From the NCBI GenBank assembly GCA_963828625.1, contig CAWHEX010000010.1:509464-573463 (forward strand): a DNA stretch of 64,000 bases, read 5' to 3'. The notes beneath the pieces were generated by a model. The model saw only the letters and a program-made list of their open reading frames with translations. It was not told the DNA's origin and ran no database searches. The DNA is from PALSA-894 sp963828625 (GTDB taxonomy: Bacteria > Pseudomonadota > Alphaproteobacteria > Rhizobiales > Xanthobacteraceae). Position 1 is the stretch's first letter. The number at the start of each line of letters is the position of its first letter. The translations under genes were made by a program, and so were the position numbers. Shown piece after piece: positions 17,748 to 28,674 of the stretch.

Positions 17748-19451
17748 ATGCATGACTACGTGATCCTTGGCGGCGGGTCGTCCGGCTGCGTGCTCGCGGC
17801 GCGGCTTTCGGAAAATCCGCGCAATACCGTCCTGCTGATCGAAGCCGGAAAGGACGTGACAGCCGAGACTGCGCCCGCCGATGTGCTCGCGAGCTATCCG
17901 GGCCGCGCCTACTTCAATCCGGACTTCACTTGGCCGGGCCTCACCGTGCTGCTCGGCGGCGCTTCAACCAACGATCCGGAAAACCGCAAAAGCGCGCGTT
18001 ACGAGCAGGCGCGCATTCTCGGCGGCGGATCGAGCATCAACGGGCTGATCGCGGTTCGCGGCGCGCCGACCGACTACGACGGCTGGGAGGAGATGGGCGC
18101 GACGGGATGGAATTTCGCCTCCGTGCTCCCCTATTTCCGCAAGCTCGAACGCGATCTGGATTTCGGCGGCGAGTATCACGGCAAGGACGGACCGATCACG
18201 ATCAAGCGCTATCCGGTCGAGGAGTGGGCCGGCTTCATGAAGACCGTCGCCGACGCGCTCGGCAAACGCGGCCTGCCCATCGTGCTCGACCAGAACGGCA
18301 AGTGGCAAGACGGCGTGATGCCGGTGCCGGCTTCGATCGACGAGCATGACCAGCGTGTCTCCTGTGCGATGGCGTATCTGACGCCTGCGGTGCGCCGCCG
18401 GCCGAACCTGACGATCCACACCGAGACGTTCATCCGCCGCATCCTGTTCGAGGGCACGCGCGCGGTCGGCGCGGAGATTTCGCGCGGCGGCGTGGACGAG
18501 ACGGTGCGCGGACGCGAGATCATCCTCACCTGCGGGGCGATCCATTCGCCCGCCATGCTGATGCGCAGCGGCGTCGGCCCGGCGGACGAACTCGCGAAAC
18601 ATGGCGTGCCGGTCGTCGCTGCGCTGGCCGGCGTCGGGCGCAACCTGATCGAGCATCCTTCGGTCAGCGTCTCCTGCTATCTCGACCGCGCGGGCCGCCT
18701 CACCAATCTCGACCGCCATCACACGCAGGCGCAGGTGCGTTTCTCGTCGGGCCTGCCGGGATGTCCGCAAGGCGATATGTGCATCGCGGTGCTGGCGCGA
18801 TCGGGCTGGCATGCGCTTGGGCAGCGCGTCGGCTCGCTCTACTTCTTCGTCAACAAGGCCTACTCGCAGGGCAACGTGACGCTGCGCTCGGCCGACGCGC
18901 ACGACGAACCGCTGGTGGATTTCCGCATGCTTTCCGACCGGCGCGACCTCGAACGGCTGCGCAACGCGTTCCGCTTCATCGCGGAGGTCGCGGCTGCGCC
19001 CGAGCTGAACGGCATTCGCAGCAAGATCTTCCCGGCCAACTATTCGGACCGCATGCGCAAGGTCTCGCGGCCCGGATTGCAGAACACCGTCCAGATGCGC
19101 GTTTTCGCCGGCATGCTCGACACGCTGCCGATGCTGCGCTCATGGCTGATCGACACCCTGGTGACGAGCGGCACGACGCTCGCCGATCTGCTCGCCGACG
19201 ACGCTACGCTCGACGCCTATCTGCAGAAGTCGGTCAACGGCGTGTGGCATCCGGTCGGGACGTGCCGCATGGGGCGCGACGGCGATCCCCTCGCCGTGAC
19301 CACGCCATCGGGCCGCGTGCGCGGCGTCGAGGGCTTGCGCATCAGCGATGCGTCCGTGATGCCGTCGATCCCCTGCGCCAACACCAACATCTCGACCATC
19401 ATGGTGGCGGAGCGCTTGGCGGACCTGATCAAGCAGGAGGCGGCAGCCTAG
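17748..19451 (+). CDS. GMC-family FAD oxidoreductase (choline dehydrogenase-like)
   Basis: A 567-residue flavoprotein starting MHDYVILGGGSSGCVLAARLSE, whose GGGSSG (about residues 8-13) binds the FAD ADP moiety. The GMC signatures RILGGGSSINGLIAVRG and LTCGAIHSPAMLMRSGVGP are present, and the C-terminus has the catalytic-histidine region NGVWHPVGTCRMG followed by ISDASVMPSIPCANTNIST. The family oxidises primary alcohols. A GGGAGAGG precedes the start. It is divergent from the racemase-like gene and convergent with the enoyl-CoA hydratase gene, overlapping that stop by four bases. Confidence 0.9.
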   Translation: MHDYVILGGGSSGCVLAARLSENPRNTVLLIEAGKDVTAETAPADVLASYPGRAYFNPDFTWPGLTVLLGGASTNDPENRKSARYEQARILGGGSSINGLIAVRGAPTDYDGWEEMGATGWNFASVLPYFRKLERDLDFGGEYHGKDGPITIKRYPVEEWAGFMKTVADALGKRGLPIVLDQNGKWQDGVMPVPASIDEHDQRVSCAMAYLTPAVRRRPNLTIHTETFIRRILFEGTRAVGAEISRGGVDETVRGREIILTCGAIHSPAMLMRSGVGPADELAKHGVPVVAALAGVGRNLIEHPSVSVSCYLDRAGRLTNLDRHHTQAQVRFSSGLPGCPQGDMCIAVLARSGWHALGQRVGSLYFFVNKAYSQGNVTLRSADAHDEPLVDFRMLSDRRDLERLRNAFRFIAEVAAAPELNGIRSKIFPANYSDRMRKVSRPGLQNTVQMRVFAGMLDTLPMLRSWLIDTLVTSGTTLADLLADDATLDAYLQKSVNGVWHPVGTCRMGRDGDPLAVTTPSGRVRGVEGLRISDASVMPSIPCANTNISTIMVAERLADLIKQEAAA

Positions 19452-20242
19452 CGCCCCTTGAAATCCGGGACGCGCCGCTCGGCCATCGCCTTCACGCCTT
19501 CCTTGAAGTCGTCGGTCGCGCGAAGGTTCGTCTGGATCTTCAGCTCGTGCTCCGTCGCCTTCATCACGCGATCCGCAAGGCCCGCACGCATGGTGGCGCG
19601 CGTCTCGGTCACACCGAGCGGTGCGTTCTCGGCGATTTCGGCGGCGAGCTTCTGCGCCGCGGCGCGCACTTGGTCCTGCGGCACCAGCACGTCGGCAAGG
19701 CCCATCGCAAGCGCCTCCTCGCCGGTGACGCGGCGGCTTGTGTAGAACATCATCGCGGCCTTGCTCTTGCCGATCACCTCGGCAAGCGTCGTCGTGAGGC
19801 CGAAGCCCGGATGAAAACCGAGCCGCGTGAAATTTGCGGCGAAACGCGTCTCCGGACAGGCGACGCGAAAATCCGGCACCATCGCAAGGCCGAGCCCGCC
19901 GCCGACCGCCGCGCCGTGGATCGCGCCGACGATCGGCTTCTTCGACCGGAACAGCCGTACCGCCTGGATGTAAAGGTGTCCGATCGGGTTCATCGCCTCG
20001 CCCGGCCGCTGGCCTTCCCTGTTGAGGGTCGAGCCATCGCCGAAATTCGCGCCGGCGCAGAACGATTTACCCTGCGCGGCGAGCACGACGGCGCGGCAGG
20101 AGTCGTCGGCGTCGAGCGCCTCGAGCGCGTCAGCGATCGAATTGATCAGCACGTTGTCGAAGAAATTGTGCGGCGGACGCTGGATCTCGATGGTCGCGAC
20201 AAAACCGGAACGCTCAATGCCGATATCAGGATACTGGGCCAT
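19448..20242 (-). CDS. enoyl-CoA hydratase/isomerase family protein
   Basis: A 264-residue crotonase-fold protein: CRAVVLAAQGKSFCAGANF carries the first oxyanion-hole segment and KPIVGAIHGAAVGGGLGLAM the second. The following FRVACPETRFAANFTRLGFHPGFG contains the region where crotonases place the catalytic acid. It hydrates or isomerises an acyl-CoA. It is last in a four-gene operon read leftwards with two acyl-CoA dehydrogenases and a CoA-ligase-like protein, so it probably hydrates the enoyl-CoA they produce. Confidence 0.88.
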   Translation of the reverse strand: MAQYPDIGIERSGFVATIEIQRPPHNFFDNVLINSIADALEALDADDSCRAVVLAAQGKSFCAGANFGDGSTLNREGQRPGEAMNPIGHLYIQAVRLFRSKKPIVGAIHGAAVGGGLGLAMVPDFRVACPETRFAANFTRLGFHPGFGLTTTLAEVIGKSKAAMMFYTSRRVTGEEALAMGLADVLVPQDQVRAAAQKLAAEIAENAPLGVTETRATMRAGLADRVMKATEHELKIQTNLRATDDFKEGVKAMAERRVPDFKGR

Positions 20243-20246
20243 CGTC

Positions 20247-21668
20247 TTATCCTTTCAGAAATTCTTCGCGCGCCACGCGATAGTCCGCCATGACGCGCAT
20301 CGCGCGGGCGCAGTTGTGCACATTGGTAAACAGCGGCAGGCCTGCCTCGCTCAGCAAATCCACGCAGACCGCGGCCGGCCGCGTGTAGCTCCACAGCAGC
20401 ACCGGTTTCTTTGAATCGCGGCCGAGCGCGAGCAGGTTATCGCGATCCTCCAGCAGGAAACGCGGATGGCGCCCGGTGACCACGAGGATCACGCCGTCGA
20501 CGTTGGTCGATTCCCCCGAAAGCCGCGCGAATACCGCGTAGCCGCGCTCGTGGATCGCCTGCGCGGTGACGTCGACCGGATTTTGCGAGGTGCCGTAAGG
20601 CGGCAGGTACACGTCGATTTTCGCGCGCACCGCATCGTCGAGGATCGGCATGTCGAGACCGGCGAGCGCGCAGGCATCCGCCACCCAGGCGCCGCCGCCA
20701 CCGGAGGATGACGCGATCGCGACGCGATTGCCGGCAGGCAGGCGCTTGCCCATGCTGACGAAGGCGGCGGCGAGATCGACCATCTCGTCGAGGTCGTTGC
20801 TTTCGATCACGCCGTATTTCGCAAACAGCGCGCGGTAGTCGGCGTCATTTCCCGGCCGCGCCGCCGTATGCGCCGCGATGGCGCGCGCCCCCGCGGGCGA
20901 AGCGCCGAGCCGGTTCACGATCAGCGGCTTTCCGGCGCGCAACGCCTTTTCGGCGGCGCGCTCGAAGGTCGCGACATTCTTGATGTCCTCGATGAGCATC
21001 AGCACGACGTCGGTCTTGCCTTCGTCGATGATGAACTCGACGAAGTCGCTCGCTTCGAGGCAGGCTTCGTTGCCGGTGGTGACGATGTAGCGGAACGAGA
21101 GCTCCTTCGGCCTCCCGTGGTCGAAGAACGCAAAGCCCATTCCGCCGCTTTGCGAGATCACCGCCACCTGCCCGCGCGTGCGTTCGGCGGGCGGCAGCAG
21201 CGGCACATCGCCCGCATCCATCGCGGGGCTGAACGTCGGGCAAAGCGCGGCGGCCGTATTGGCAAAGCCTTCGCCGTTCGGTCCGCTCACCGCCATGTCG
21301 TATTTTTTGGCGATCGCCTGGATTTCCCTTTGCAGCGCCGGACCGGTTTCGCCTTTCTCCTCGGCAAAGCCTGACGAGAAGATGGTCGCGGCCTTGATGC
21401 CGGCCTTGCCGCAATTCTCCAGTTCCTGCGGCACAAACTTCGCCGGGATGATCATGCAGGCGAGATCGGTCGGCGGCAGGTCGGCGACCGACTTGTAGGC
21501 CTTCATGCCCTGCACTTCGGTCTCGCTGCGGCTCACCGGATAGACCGCGCCCTGATACGGATGGCTGCGCAGGATCTGCACGATGCGGCCGCGCAGCCCG
21601 CGCGTATCCGATGACGCGCCGATGATGGCGACCGACTTCGGCCACAGCAGTTTTTGGATGTCGGGCAT
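20247..21668 (-). CDS. NDP-forming acyl-CoA synthetase alpha-like protein (CoA-binding plus ligase domains)
   Basis: A 473-residue protein beginning MPDIQKLLWPKSVAIIGAS, a CoA-binding Rossmann domain, followed by succinyl-CoA-ligase-like domains (QVAVISQSGGMGFAFFDHG, VTTGNEACLEASDFVEF). The phosphohistidine loop expected after the second motif is not obvious. Full acetate:CoA ligases (ADP-forming) of this type are about 700 aa and end in an ATP-grasp domain, which is missing here and is not encoded next door. It may act with a separate beta subunit or only bind CoA. It abuts the acyl-CoA dehydrogenase gene without a gap. Confidence 0.8.
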   Translation of the reverse strand: MPDIQKLLWPKSVAIIGASSDTRGLRGRIVQILRSHPYQGAVYPVSRSETEVQGMKAYKSVADLPPTDLACMIIPAKFVPQELENCGKAGIKAATIFSSGFAEEKGETGPALQREIQAIAKKYDMAVSGPNGEGFANTAAALCPTFSPAMDAGDVPLLPPAERTRGQVAVISQSGGMGFAFFDHGRPKELSFRYIVTTGNEACLEASDFVEFIIDEGKTDVVLMLIEDIKNVATFERAAEKALRAGKPLIVNRLGASPAGARAIAAHTAARPGNDADYRALFAKYGVIESNDLDEMVDLAAAFVSMGKRLPAGNRVAIASSSGGGGAWVADACALAGLDMPILDDAVRAKIDVYLPPYGTSQNPVDVTAQAIHERGYAVFARLSGESTNVDGVILVVTGRHPRFLLEDRDNLLALGRDSKKPVLLWSYTRPAAVCVDLLSEAGLPLFTNVHNCARAMRVMADYRVAREEFLKG

Positions 21669-22829
21669 TCAGCGCAGACCCAGCCCGCGCGCGATGATGC
21701 CGCGCAGGACTTCCGTAGTGCCGCCCTGGATGGTGAGCTTCGGCGCGATCATGGTGGCGAAGCGAAGCTGTTCTTCGAGCGTCGCGCGGTTGCCTTCCTC
21801 CTCCTCGATGAAGGCCGCAAGCTCGCGCACGCGGTTCGGCAGCTTCTGCTCCCACAGCGTGCCCATGTCCTTGACTATGGAGCCTTCGACCACCGGCTCC
21901 TTGCCGGCCTGCAACATGCCGTTCACCGAGACCGACATGCGCCGCAGCGTGTGGAGCTGCGCGACGAGGCGGCCCAGCCCTTCGGCGCTGCGGATGTCGG
22001 GCTTTTCGCCGAGTGCGCGCACCAGCCCGGTCAGCACATAGAAGGTTTCGAGAAATCGCTCCGGCCCGGAGCGCTCATAGGCGAGTTCGCTCGTCGCCTG
22101 TTTCCACGCGCCGTCGATCTCGCCGAGCACGTAGTCGTCCGGCATGAACGCGTCCTCGAACACGACCTCGTTGAAGTCGTGCTGGCCGGTCAACTGATAG
22201 ACCGGGTTCACCTTGATGCCAGGCGTCTTCATGTCGACGAGGAATTGCGTAAGCCCGTGACGGCGGTTCTCCTTGGTCGGCGGCGAGGTGCGGAATAGCG
22301 CGATCATGTAGTCGGCGATGTGCGCATTGCTGGTCCATATCTTGGTGCCGTTGATCAGCCAGCCGCCTTTGGTCTTCGTCGCCTTCGTCTTCGCGGCGAA
22401 CAGGTCGGAACCGGAGCCCGGCTCGCTCATGCCGATCGCGAAGCACACCTCGCCGGCGCAGATGCGCGGCAGCACGTCCATCTTCACGTGCTCGGGCGCG
22501 TATTTCATCAGGATCGGGCCGCTCTGGCGGTCGGCAACGAAATGCAGCCGCACCGGCGCATTCGCGACGCGGAATTCCTCGGTCACCACGTAGCGTTCGA
22601 GAAAGCTGCGCTCGCGCCCGCCGTATTTCTTCGGCCAGGTCATGCCTATCCAGCCCTTGGCGCCGATGCGGCGGCTGAATTCCTTCGAGTGCGAGTCCCC
22701 GTGGCCAGCGCGGCTCGGATCGAACGTACCGCGCGAAACTTCGTCGGCGAGGAAGGCACGCACTTCTTCGCGCAGCGTGTCGCACTCGGGCGGCAGGCGG
22801 ATCTGGTCGAAGGTCAGTGCGGCGGTCAT
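21669..22829 (-). CDS. acyl-CoA dehydrogenase
   Basis: A 386-residue flavoenzyme with the family signatures CFAIGMSEPGSGSDL and GTKIWTSNAHIADYM in the middle beta domain, and the C-terminal GGTTEVLRGIIARGLG that binds FAD. It introduces a 2,3 double bond into an acyl-CoA and passes electrons to ETF. Paired with a second, more divergent dehydrogenase encoded 12 bases upstream, as often seen in steroid and branched-acid catabolism where two such subunits form a heteromer. Confidence 0.9.
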   Translation of the reverse strand: MTAALTFDQIRLPPECDTLREEVRAFLADEVSRGTFDPSRAGHGDSHSKEFSRRIGAKGWIGMTWPKKYGGRERSFLERYVVTEEFRVANAPVRLHFVADRQSGPILMKYAPEHVKMDVLPRICAGEVCFAIGMSEPGSGSDLFAAKTKATKTKGGWLINGTKIWTSNAHIADYMIALFRTSPPTKENRRHGLTQFLVDMKTPGIKVNPVYQLTGQHDFNEVVFEDAFMPDDYVLGEIDGAWKQATSELAYERSGPERFLETFYVLTGLVRALGEKPDIRSAEGLGRLVAQLHTLRRMSVSVNGMLQAGKEPVVEGSIVKDMGTLWEQKLPNRVRELAAFIEEEEGNRATLEEQLRFATMIAPKLTIQGGTTEVLRGIIARGLGLR

Positions 22830-22841
22830 CGGTTGTCCGTT

Positions 22842-23882
22842 TCAGCGCGCCGCGACGAGCGGCCAGAATTCCTCCACGCCGCGCGCACACACGCGCCTGC
22901 CGAGTTCGGCCGCCCAGTGGCTCTCGTTGCCGAAGTCGTCGCGCCAGGAAAGCATGCGCAGCGTGTAGCGATGCAGGATGTGTTCGTTGGTGAAGCCTAT
23001 CGCACCATGCACCTGATGCGCGATGGCGGCGCCTTCCTGCGCGCCTTCAGCCGAGCGGATTTTCGCGGCGGTCGCTTCGAGAAAGATCGCATCGTCGAAT
23101 GCGCCGGCGCGCGCGATCGCGTCGGCTGCCGAATGCGCCGCCGTCATGGCGGCGGAGACTTCGCCCGCGAGCCGCGCGAGATTGTGCTGCACCGCCTGGA
23201 ATTTTCCGATCGGCTTCTCGAACGCGACGCGTTCGTTGGCGTAGCGCACCGTGAAGTCGAGGATCGCTTCGAGCGCGCCGGCGGTCTCGACCGCGCGCAC
23301 CACACAACCCATCAGCATCAGGGCGGTCTGATCGACGTCCGCCTTCGCGACGGCGAGCGGTTTCACGCGATCAAACGTGACGGTATTCGACGGTTCGCTG
23401 GCGAGGCTGGTGCCGTCGCCGATACGGCAATCCTTCGTCTCCACCAGCGCAACCGACGAACCCGCCAGCACCGCAAGGTGCGCCGCCTCGCGGGCGAACG
23501 GCACGCCGCGCGCCCGTCCGCTCAGCGTTCCGTCAGCGTTGAGCGTGATCGCATCGCCCGGCCGCGCCGGCGCGACCGACATCGCACCCTGCGGCGCTTT
23601 CAATCCAGCGCGCGACAAGAGCCATCCGGCGAGCAGCGTTTCGGCGAGCGGAACCGCGACCGCATAGCGCCCCGCAACGCCTAGCACCGCGAAGCCGTCG
23701 GCGAGTTCGGCGCCCGACCCGCCCTGCGCCTCCGGCACCCATGCGAGTGTCAGCCCATTGTCGGCCAGCGCGCTCCACAACCTGGCTTTCCAGCCATCGT
23801 CGCGCGCCCGATTGACCTCCTGCGGGTCGGCCAGATCGGCAAAAATACGCGCCGCGGTATCGGCCACGAAGTTGTCGCTCAC
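22842..23882 (-). CDS. acyl-CoA dehydrogenase family protein (divergent subunit)
   Basis: A 346-residue protein with acyl-CoA dehydrogenase organisation but without the strong signatures of its neighbour: the C-terminal helices are clear (ERVAFEKPIGKFQAVQHNLA, AAIAHQVHGAIGFTNEH), while the beta-domain motif is replaced by PARPGDAITLNADGTLSG. Starts with GTG (VSDNFVADTAARIF) at 23882, behind GAGGAA. The frame is open further upstream without a plausible start. It is the first gene of the operon and probably pairs with the dehydrogenase encoded next. Confidence 0.82.
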   Translation of the reverse strand: MSDNFVADTAARIFADLADPQEVNRARDDGWKARLWSALADNGLTLAWVPEAQGGSGAELADGFAVLGVAGRYAVAVPLAETLLAGWLLSRAGLKAPQGAMSVAPARPGDAITLNADGTLSGRARGVPFAREAAHLAVLAGSSVALVETKDCRIGDGTSLASEPSNTVTFDRVKPLAVAKADVDQTALMLMGCVVRAVETAGALEAILDFTVRYANERVAFEKPIGKFQAVQHNLARLAGEVSAAMTAAHSAADAIARAGAFDDAIFLEATAAKIRSAEGAQEGAAIAHQVHGAIGFTNEHILHRYTLRMLSWRDDFGNESHWAAELGRRVCARGVEEFWPLVAAR

Positions 23883-24080
23883 GGACGCTTCCTCAAACTC
23901 TTTCGCCTTGCGGCACGTTGGCGCAATGGTTGGGCCAAAGCCGTCCGGTTGGCAAGGCGAGCGCCCCGAATGGCCGCCATGATCCGTATGTCCGGGTTGA
24001 ACGCTTGCGGCACAAGCTTTAGCGTGCCCCCACAAGAAAAACCGGAGCGGGGCGGCTCTGAGGAACGGGAGGAAGAACCG

Positions 24081-25676
24081 ATGACAATCGGATTCGTGCG
24101 CCTGGCGATCGTGGCGATCGCCGCATCCGCCGCGACGGTCGCATACGCACAGCAGCCCAAGAGCGGTGGAATCCTGCGGATGTACCACCGCGAGAATCCG
24201 CCCAGCATGTCGATCCACGAGGAAGCGACGTATTCGGTCAACGTCTCATCGATGCCGATCTACTCGAACCTCGTGATCTACGATCAGCACAAGGCGCAGA
24301 ATTCGATCGACACGATCGTGCCGGAACTTGCGACGAGCTGGGAGTGGAGCGCGGATGGCAAGGCGCTGACCTTCAAGCTGCGCGAAGGCGTGAAGTGGCA
24401 TGACGGCAAGCCGTTCACCAGCGCGGACGTGAAGTGCACGTTCGAGATGCTGGCCGGCACATCGCAGAACCGCTTCCGCAAGAACCCGCGCAAGGACTGG
24501 TACTTCAACCTCGAGAAAGTCACGACCGAAGGCGACTTCCAGACGACGTTCCACCTGAAACGTCCGCAGCCCGCGATCCTCGCGATGCTCGCGTCGGGAT
24601 ACACGCCGATCTACGCCTGCCACGTCAGCGCAGCGGCGCAGCGCACCAATCCGATCGGCACCGGGCCATTCAAGTTCGTCGAGCTGAAACAGAACGAGTT
24701 GATCAAGCTCGTGAAGAACCCGGACTACTGGAAAAAGGGCCTGCCCTATCTCGATGGCATCGAGTACACGATCATCCCGAACCGCTCGACTGCGATCCTT
24801 GGTTTCGTCGCCGGCAAGTTCGACATCACGTTCCCGACCGAAGTTTCGATTCCTTTGCTGAAGGACGTGAAGGCGCAGGCGCCGACCGCGCAATGCGTGC
24901 TCGAGCAGACCAACGTCGCCACCAACCTGATCATCAATCGCGAGAGCGCGCCGTTCGACAACACGGATGTGCGCCGCGCGGTCGCGCTGTCGCTCGACCG
25001 CAAATCGTTCGTGCAGATCATGTTCGAGGGCAATTCGGACCTCGGCGGCGCGATGCTGCCCCCGCCGTCCGGCGTGTGGGGCATGCCGCCCGAGGACCTG
25101 AAGACCGTGATCGGCTACGGCGACGACGTGAAGAAGAATCGCGACGAAGCGCGCAAGCTGATGGAGAAGGCGGGCTTCGGGCCGAACAAGCGGCTCGCGA
25201 TGAAGGTTTCGACGCGTAATCTCGCGGTCTATCGCGATCCGGCCGTGATCCTGATCGACCAGCTCAAGGACATCTACATCGATGGCGAGCTCGACGTGAT
25301 CGAGAGCGGCATCTGGTTCGCGAAGGTCGCGCGCAAGGAATACCAGATCGGCCTCAACCTCACGGGCGCGGGCATCGACGATCCGGACCAGACCTTCTAC
25401 GAGAACTTCGGCTGCGGCTCGGAGCGCAACTACACCAACTATTGCAACAAGGACCTGCAGGCGCAGTTCGACGCGCAGAGCCAGGAAAAGGATACGGCGA
25501 AGCGTAAGAAGCTGGTGTGGGAGATCGACAAGAAGCTGCAGGAGGACGTCGCACGTCCAATCCTCTATCACGCGCGTCAGGGCACCTGCTGGGCGCCCTA
25601 CGTGAAGAACGTCACCATCATGTCGAACTCGTCCTACAACGGCCACCGCTACGAGGACGTTTGGATGGACAAGTAA
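24081..25676 (+). CDS. ABC transporter periplasmic binding protein, family 5 (peptide/opine/nickel type)
   Basis: A 531-residue secreted protein with a signal peptide (RLAIVAIAASAATVAYA) and the family 5 signature around LATSWEWSADGKALTFKLREGVKWHDGKPFTSADV (positions about 86-120). A sizeable GGGAGGAAG precedes the start at 24081. It captures the ligand for the permeases and ATPases encoded downstream (25798-29641). Between it and the first permease lies a palindromic repeat, which may set the ratio of binding protein to membrane components. Confidence 0.9.
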   Translation: MTIGFVRLAIVAIAASAATVAYAQQPKSGGILRMYHRENPPSMSIHEEATYSVNVSSMPIYSNLVIYDQHKAQNSIDTIVPELATSWEWSADGKALTFKLREGVKWHDGKPFTSADVKCTFEMLAGTSQNRFRKNPRKDWYFNLEKVTTEGDFQTTFHLKRPQPAILAMLASGYTPIYACHVSAAAQRTNPIGTGPFKFVELKQNELIKLVKNPDYWKKGLPYLDGIEYTIIPNRSTAILGFVAGKFDITFPTEVSIPLLKDVKAQAPTAQCVLEQTNVATNLIINRESAPFDNTDVRRAVALSLDRKSFVQIMFEGNSDLGGAMLPPPSGVWGMPPEDLKTVIGYGDDVKKNRDEARKLMEKAGFGPNKRLAMKVSTRNLAVYRDPAVILIDQLKDIYIDGELDVIESGIWFAKVARKEYQIGLNLTGAGIDDPDQTFYENFGCGSERNYTNYCNKDLQAQFDAQSQEKDTAKRKKLVWEIDKKLQEDVARPILYHARQGTCWAPYVKNVTIMSNSSYNGHRYEDVWMDK

Positions 25677-25702
25677 GGCGCGAGACGCCGTGAGCGCATC
25701 GC

Positions 25703-25776
25703 CCGCTCGTCCCCGCGCAAGCGGGGACCCAGTTCTTTGCAAAGCGCTGGATGCCCGCTTGCGCGGGCACGAGCGG
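25703..25776. repeat. REP-like palindrome between binding-protein and permease genes
   Basis: CCGCTCG-TCCCCGCGCAAGCGGGGA, a central AAGCGCTGGA part, then GCCCGCTTGCGCGGGC-ACGAGCGG: two nested hairpins inside a long palindrome whose ends (CCGCTCG / CGAGCGG) pair. A second copy of the same element is at 36137-36210 and a half-copy near 33985. It lies wholly within the 121-base gap of the ABC operon. Confidence 0.8.
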
Positions 25777-25797
25777 AGCAAACCCTAGGAGAAGCAG

Positions 25798-26745
25798 GTG
25801 GCCGCCTATCTCGTCAGGCGCTTTCTCCTGATGCTGCTCACACTGTTCGGCATTTCGGTGCTGATCTTCGTGCTGCTGCGGATCGTCCCCGGCAATATCG
25901 CGGACATTCTGTTCAGTTCAGCCGGGATGATCAATCCGGCCGACAAAGCGCAAATCGAGAAAGAACTCGGCCTCGATCAGCCGATCGTCGTCCAGTATGT
26001 CCAGTGGATCGGCGGCTTGCTGCGCGGCGATCTCGGCTATTCCTATATCTCCGAGAAGCCGACTTGGCAGGAGATCGCGCCGCGTCTGCCCATCAGCGCG
26101 AAGCTCGCCGGCATGGCGCTCCTGTTCGCGATCCTGTTCGGCATTCCACTCGGCGTCATCTCGGCGGTGCGGCAGAACACGCCGCTCGATTACATGCTGC
26201 GCGTCATTAGCCTCAGCGGCCTGTCGCTGCCGTCATTCTGGCTCGGTCTACTGATCCTGATGCTATGCGTGCGGTATTTCGGCTGGCTCCCGATCTACAC
26301 TGCGCCGCCGCCGACGCTTTGGGACGAATTTCTGCTCTTCAGCATCCCGGCGGCGGCCGTCGGCTTCCGCTCGTCGGCGCTGATGATGCGGCTCACGCGC
26401 TCCTCCATGCTGGAAGTGCTGCGCCAGGATTACATCCGCACCGCGCGCGCCAAGGGCGCGTCCTACGCCAAAGTCAATTTCGTCCACGCGCTGCGCAACG
26501 CGGTGCTGCCGATCGTCACCATCGTGGGCATCGAGGCGGCGTTCCTGGTCGGCGGGCTGATCGTCACCGAAACCGTATTCAATATTCCGGGTGTCGCGCG
26601 CTTCCTGGTCGAGGCGATCCGCTCGCGCGACTATCCGATCGTGCAGAACCTGGTGATGTTCATCGCGATATGCGTGGTGTCGATCAACTTCCTGATCGAC
26701 ATGGCGTATCTCGCGCTCGATCCGCGCATTGCGTACGAGAAATAA
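25798..26745 (+). CDS. ABC transporter permease, DppB/OppB type
   Basis: A 315-residue inner-membrane protein with a GTG start behind AGGAGAA. It opens with the DppB hallmark YLVRRFLLMLLTLFGISVLIF, followed by the loop NPADKAQIEKELGLDQP, and carries the ATPase-contact motif YIRTARAKGASY and the late LVGGLIVTETVFNIPGV. About six membrane helices. It forms half of the channel for the family 5 binding protein. Confidence 0.92.
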   Translation: MAAYLVRRFLLMLLTLFGISVLIFVLLRIVPGNIADILFSSAGMINPADKAQIEKELGLDQPIVVQYVQWIGGLLRGDLGYSYISEKPTWQEIAPRLPISAKLAGMALLFAILFGIPLGVISAVRQNTPLDYMLRVISLSGLSLPSFWLGLLILMLCVRYFGWLPIYTAPPPTLWDEFLLFSIPAAAVGFRSSALMMRLTRSSMLEVLRQDYIRTARAKGASYAKVNFVHALRNAVLPIVTIVGIEAAFLVGGLIVTETVFNIPGVARFLVEAIRSRDYPIVQNLVMFIAICVVSINFLIDMAYLALDPRIAYEK

Positions 26746-27634
26746 ATGGCCGCGATCGACCCTGGCATCGAAGCAACGGGCGCACGGCGCGAGAGCCGGC
26801 TTGCGACGCTCGGCTTCTACGTGCGGCGCTATCCGCTCGGCGCGGCCGGCGCGGTGATCGTCACGCTGTTCGTCCTGATGGCGATCTTTGCGCCGTGGAT
26901 CACGCAGTTCGATCCGACACTGACCAACTCGCGCGTCTCGCTCGCCGCGCCGGGCGGCGCGCATCCGTTCGGCGCCGACTTCATGGGCCGCGATATGTGG
27001 AGCCGCGTCGTGTACGGGGCGCGCATTTCGCTCGCGGTCGGCATCGGCTCCACCGGGCTCGGCTGCCTGTTCGGCGTCACGATCGGGCTGACGTCGGGTT
27101 ATTTCGGCGGCTGGTTCGACCTCATCGTGCAGCGCTTCATGGACATGATGCAGTCGCTGCCGCTGCTTGGTGATGGCGCTGGTGATGACCGCGGCGCTTG
27201 GGCCGTCGCTGGAAAACACCATCATCGCGATCTCGATCCCGCTGGTGCCGACGGTCGCGCGCGTGATCCGCTCCAACACACTGATGCTGCGCGAGATGCC
27301 TTACGTGGAAGCCGCGCGTGCGGTCGGCATGAACGAGTTTTCCATCGCGCTGCGCCATGTGCTGCCGAACACGCTCGCGCCGCTGATCGTGCTCGCGACC
27401 GCGCAGCTCGGCTCCACCATTCTGGTCGAGGCGGCGCTCTCTTTCCTCGGACTCGGCGTACCGGAGCCGCACCCCTCGTGGGGACGGATGCTGTCGGAAT
27501 CCGCCGCCGAATATGTGCGCGTCGCGCCGTGGCTGGTGATCTTCCCGGGCGCGGCGATTTCGCTCGCGGTGTTCGGCACGAACCTCCTGGGCGATGCGCT
27601 GCGCGACATCCTCGATCCGCGCCAGCGCGACTGA
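26746..27634 (+). pseudogene. ABC transporter permease, DppC/OppC type, interrupted by a +1 frameshift
   Basis: The first frame runs from MAAIDPGIEATGARR through the first membrane helix and HPFGADFMGRDMWSRVVYGAR, the standard DppC motif, to RFMDMMQSLPLL. There one extra T at about 27167 shifts the frame; the continuation is VMALVMTAALGPS, then YVEAARAVGMNEFSI (coupling helix) and LSFLGLGVPEPHPSWG. Joined length is about 295 aa, normal for the family. As given, the first frame runs on into the next gene, which is an artefact and not a fusion. Confidence 0.85.
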
Positions 27635-27636
27635 TC

Positions 27637-28666
<1,030 letters not shown>

Positions 28667-28674
<8 letters not shown>

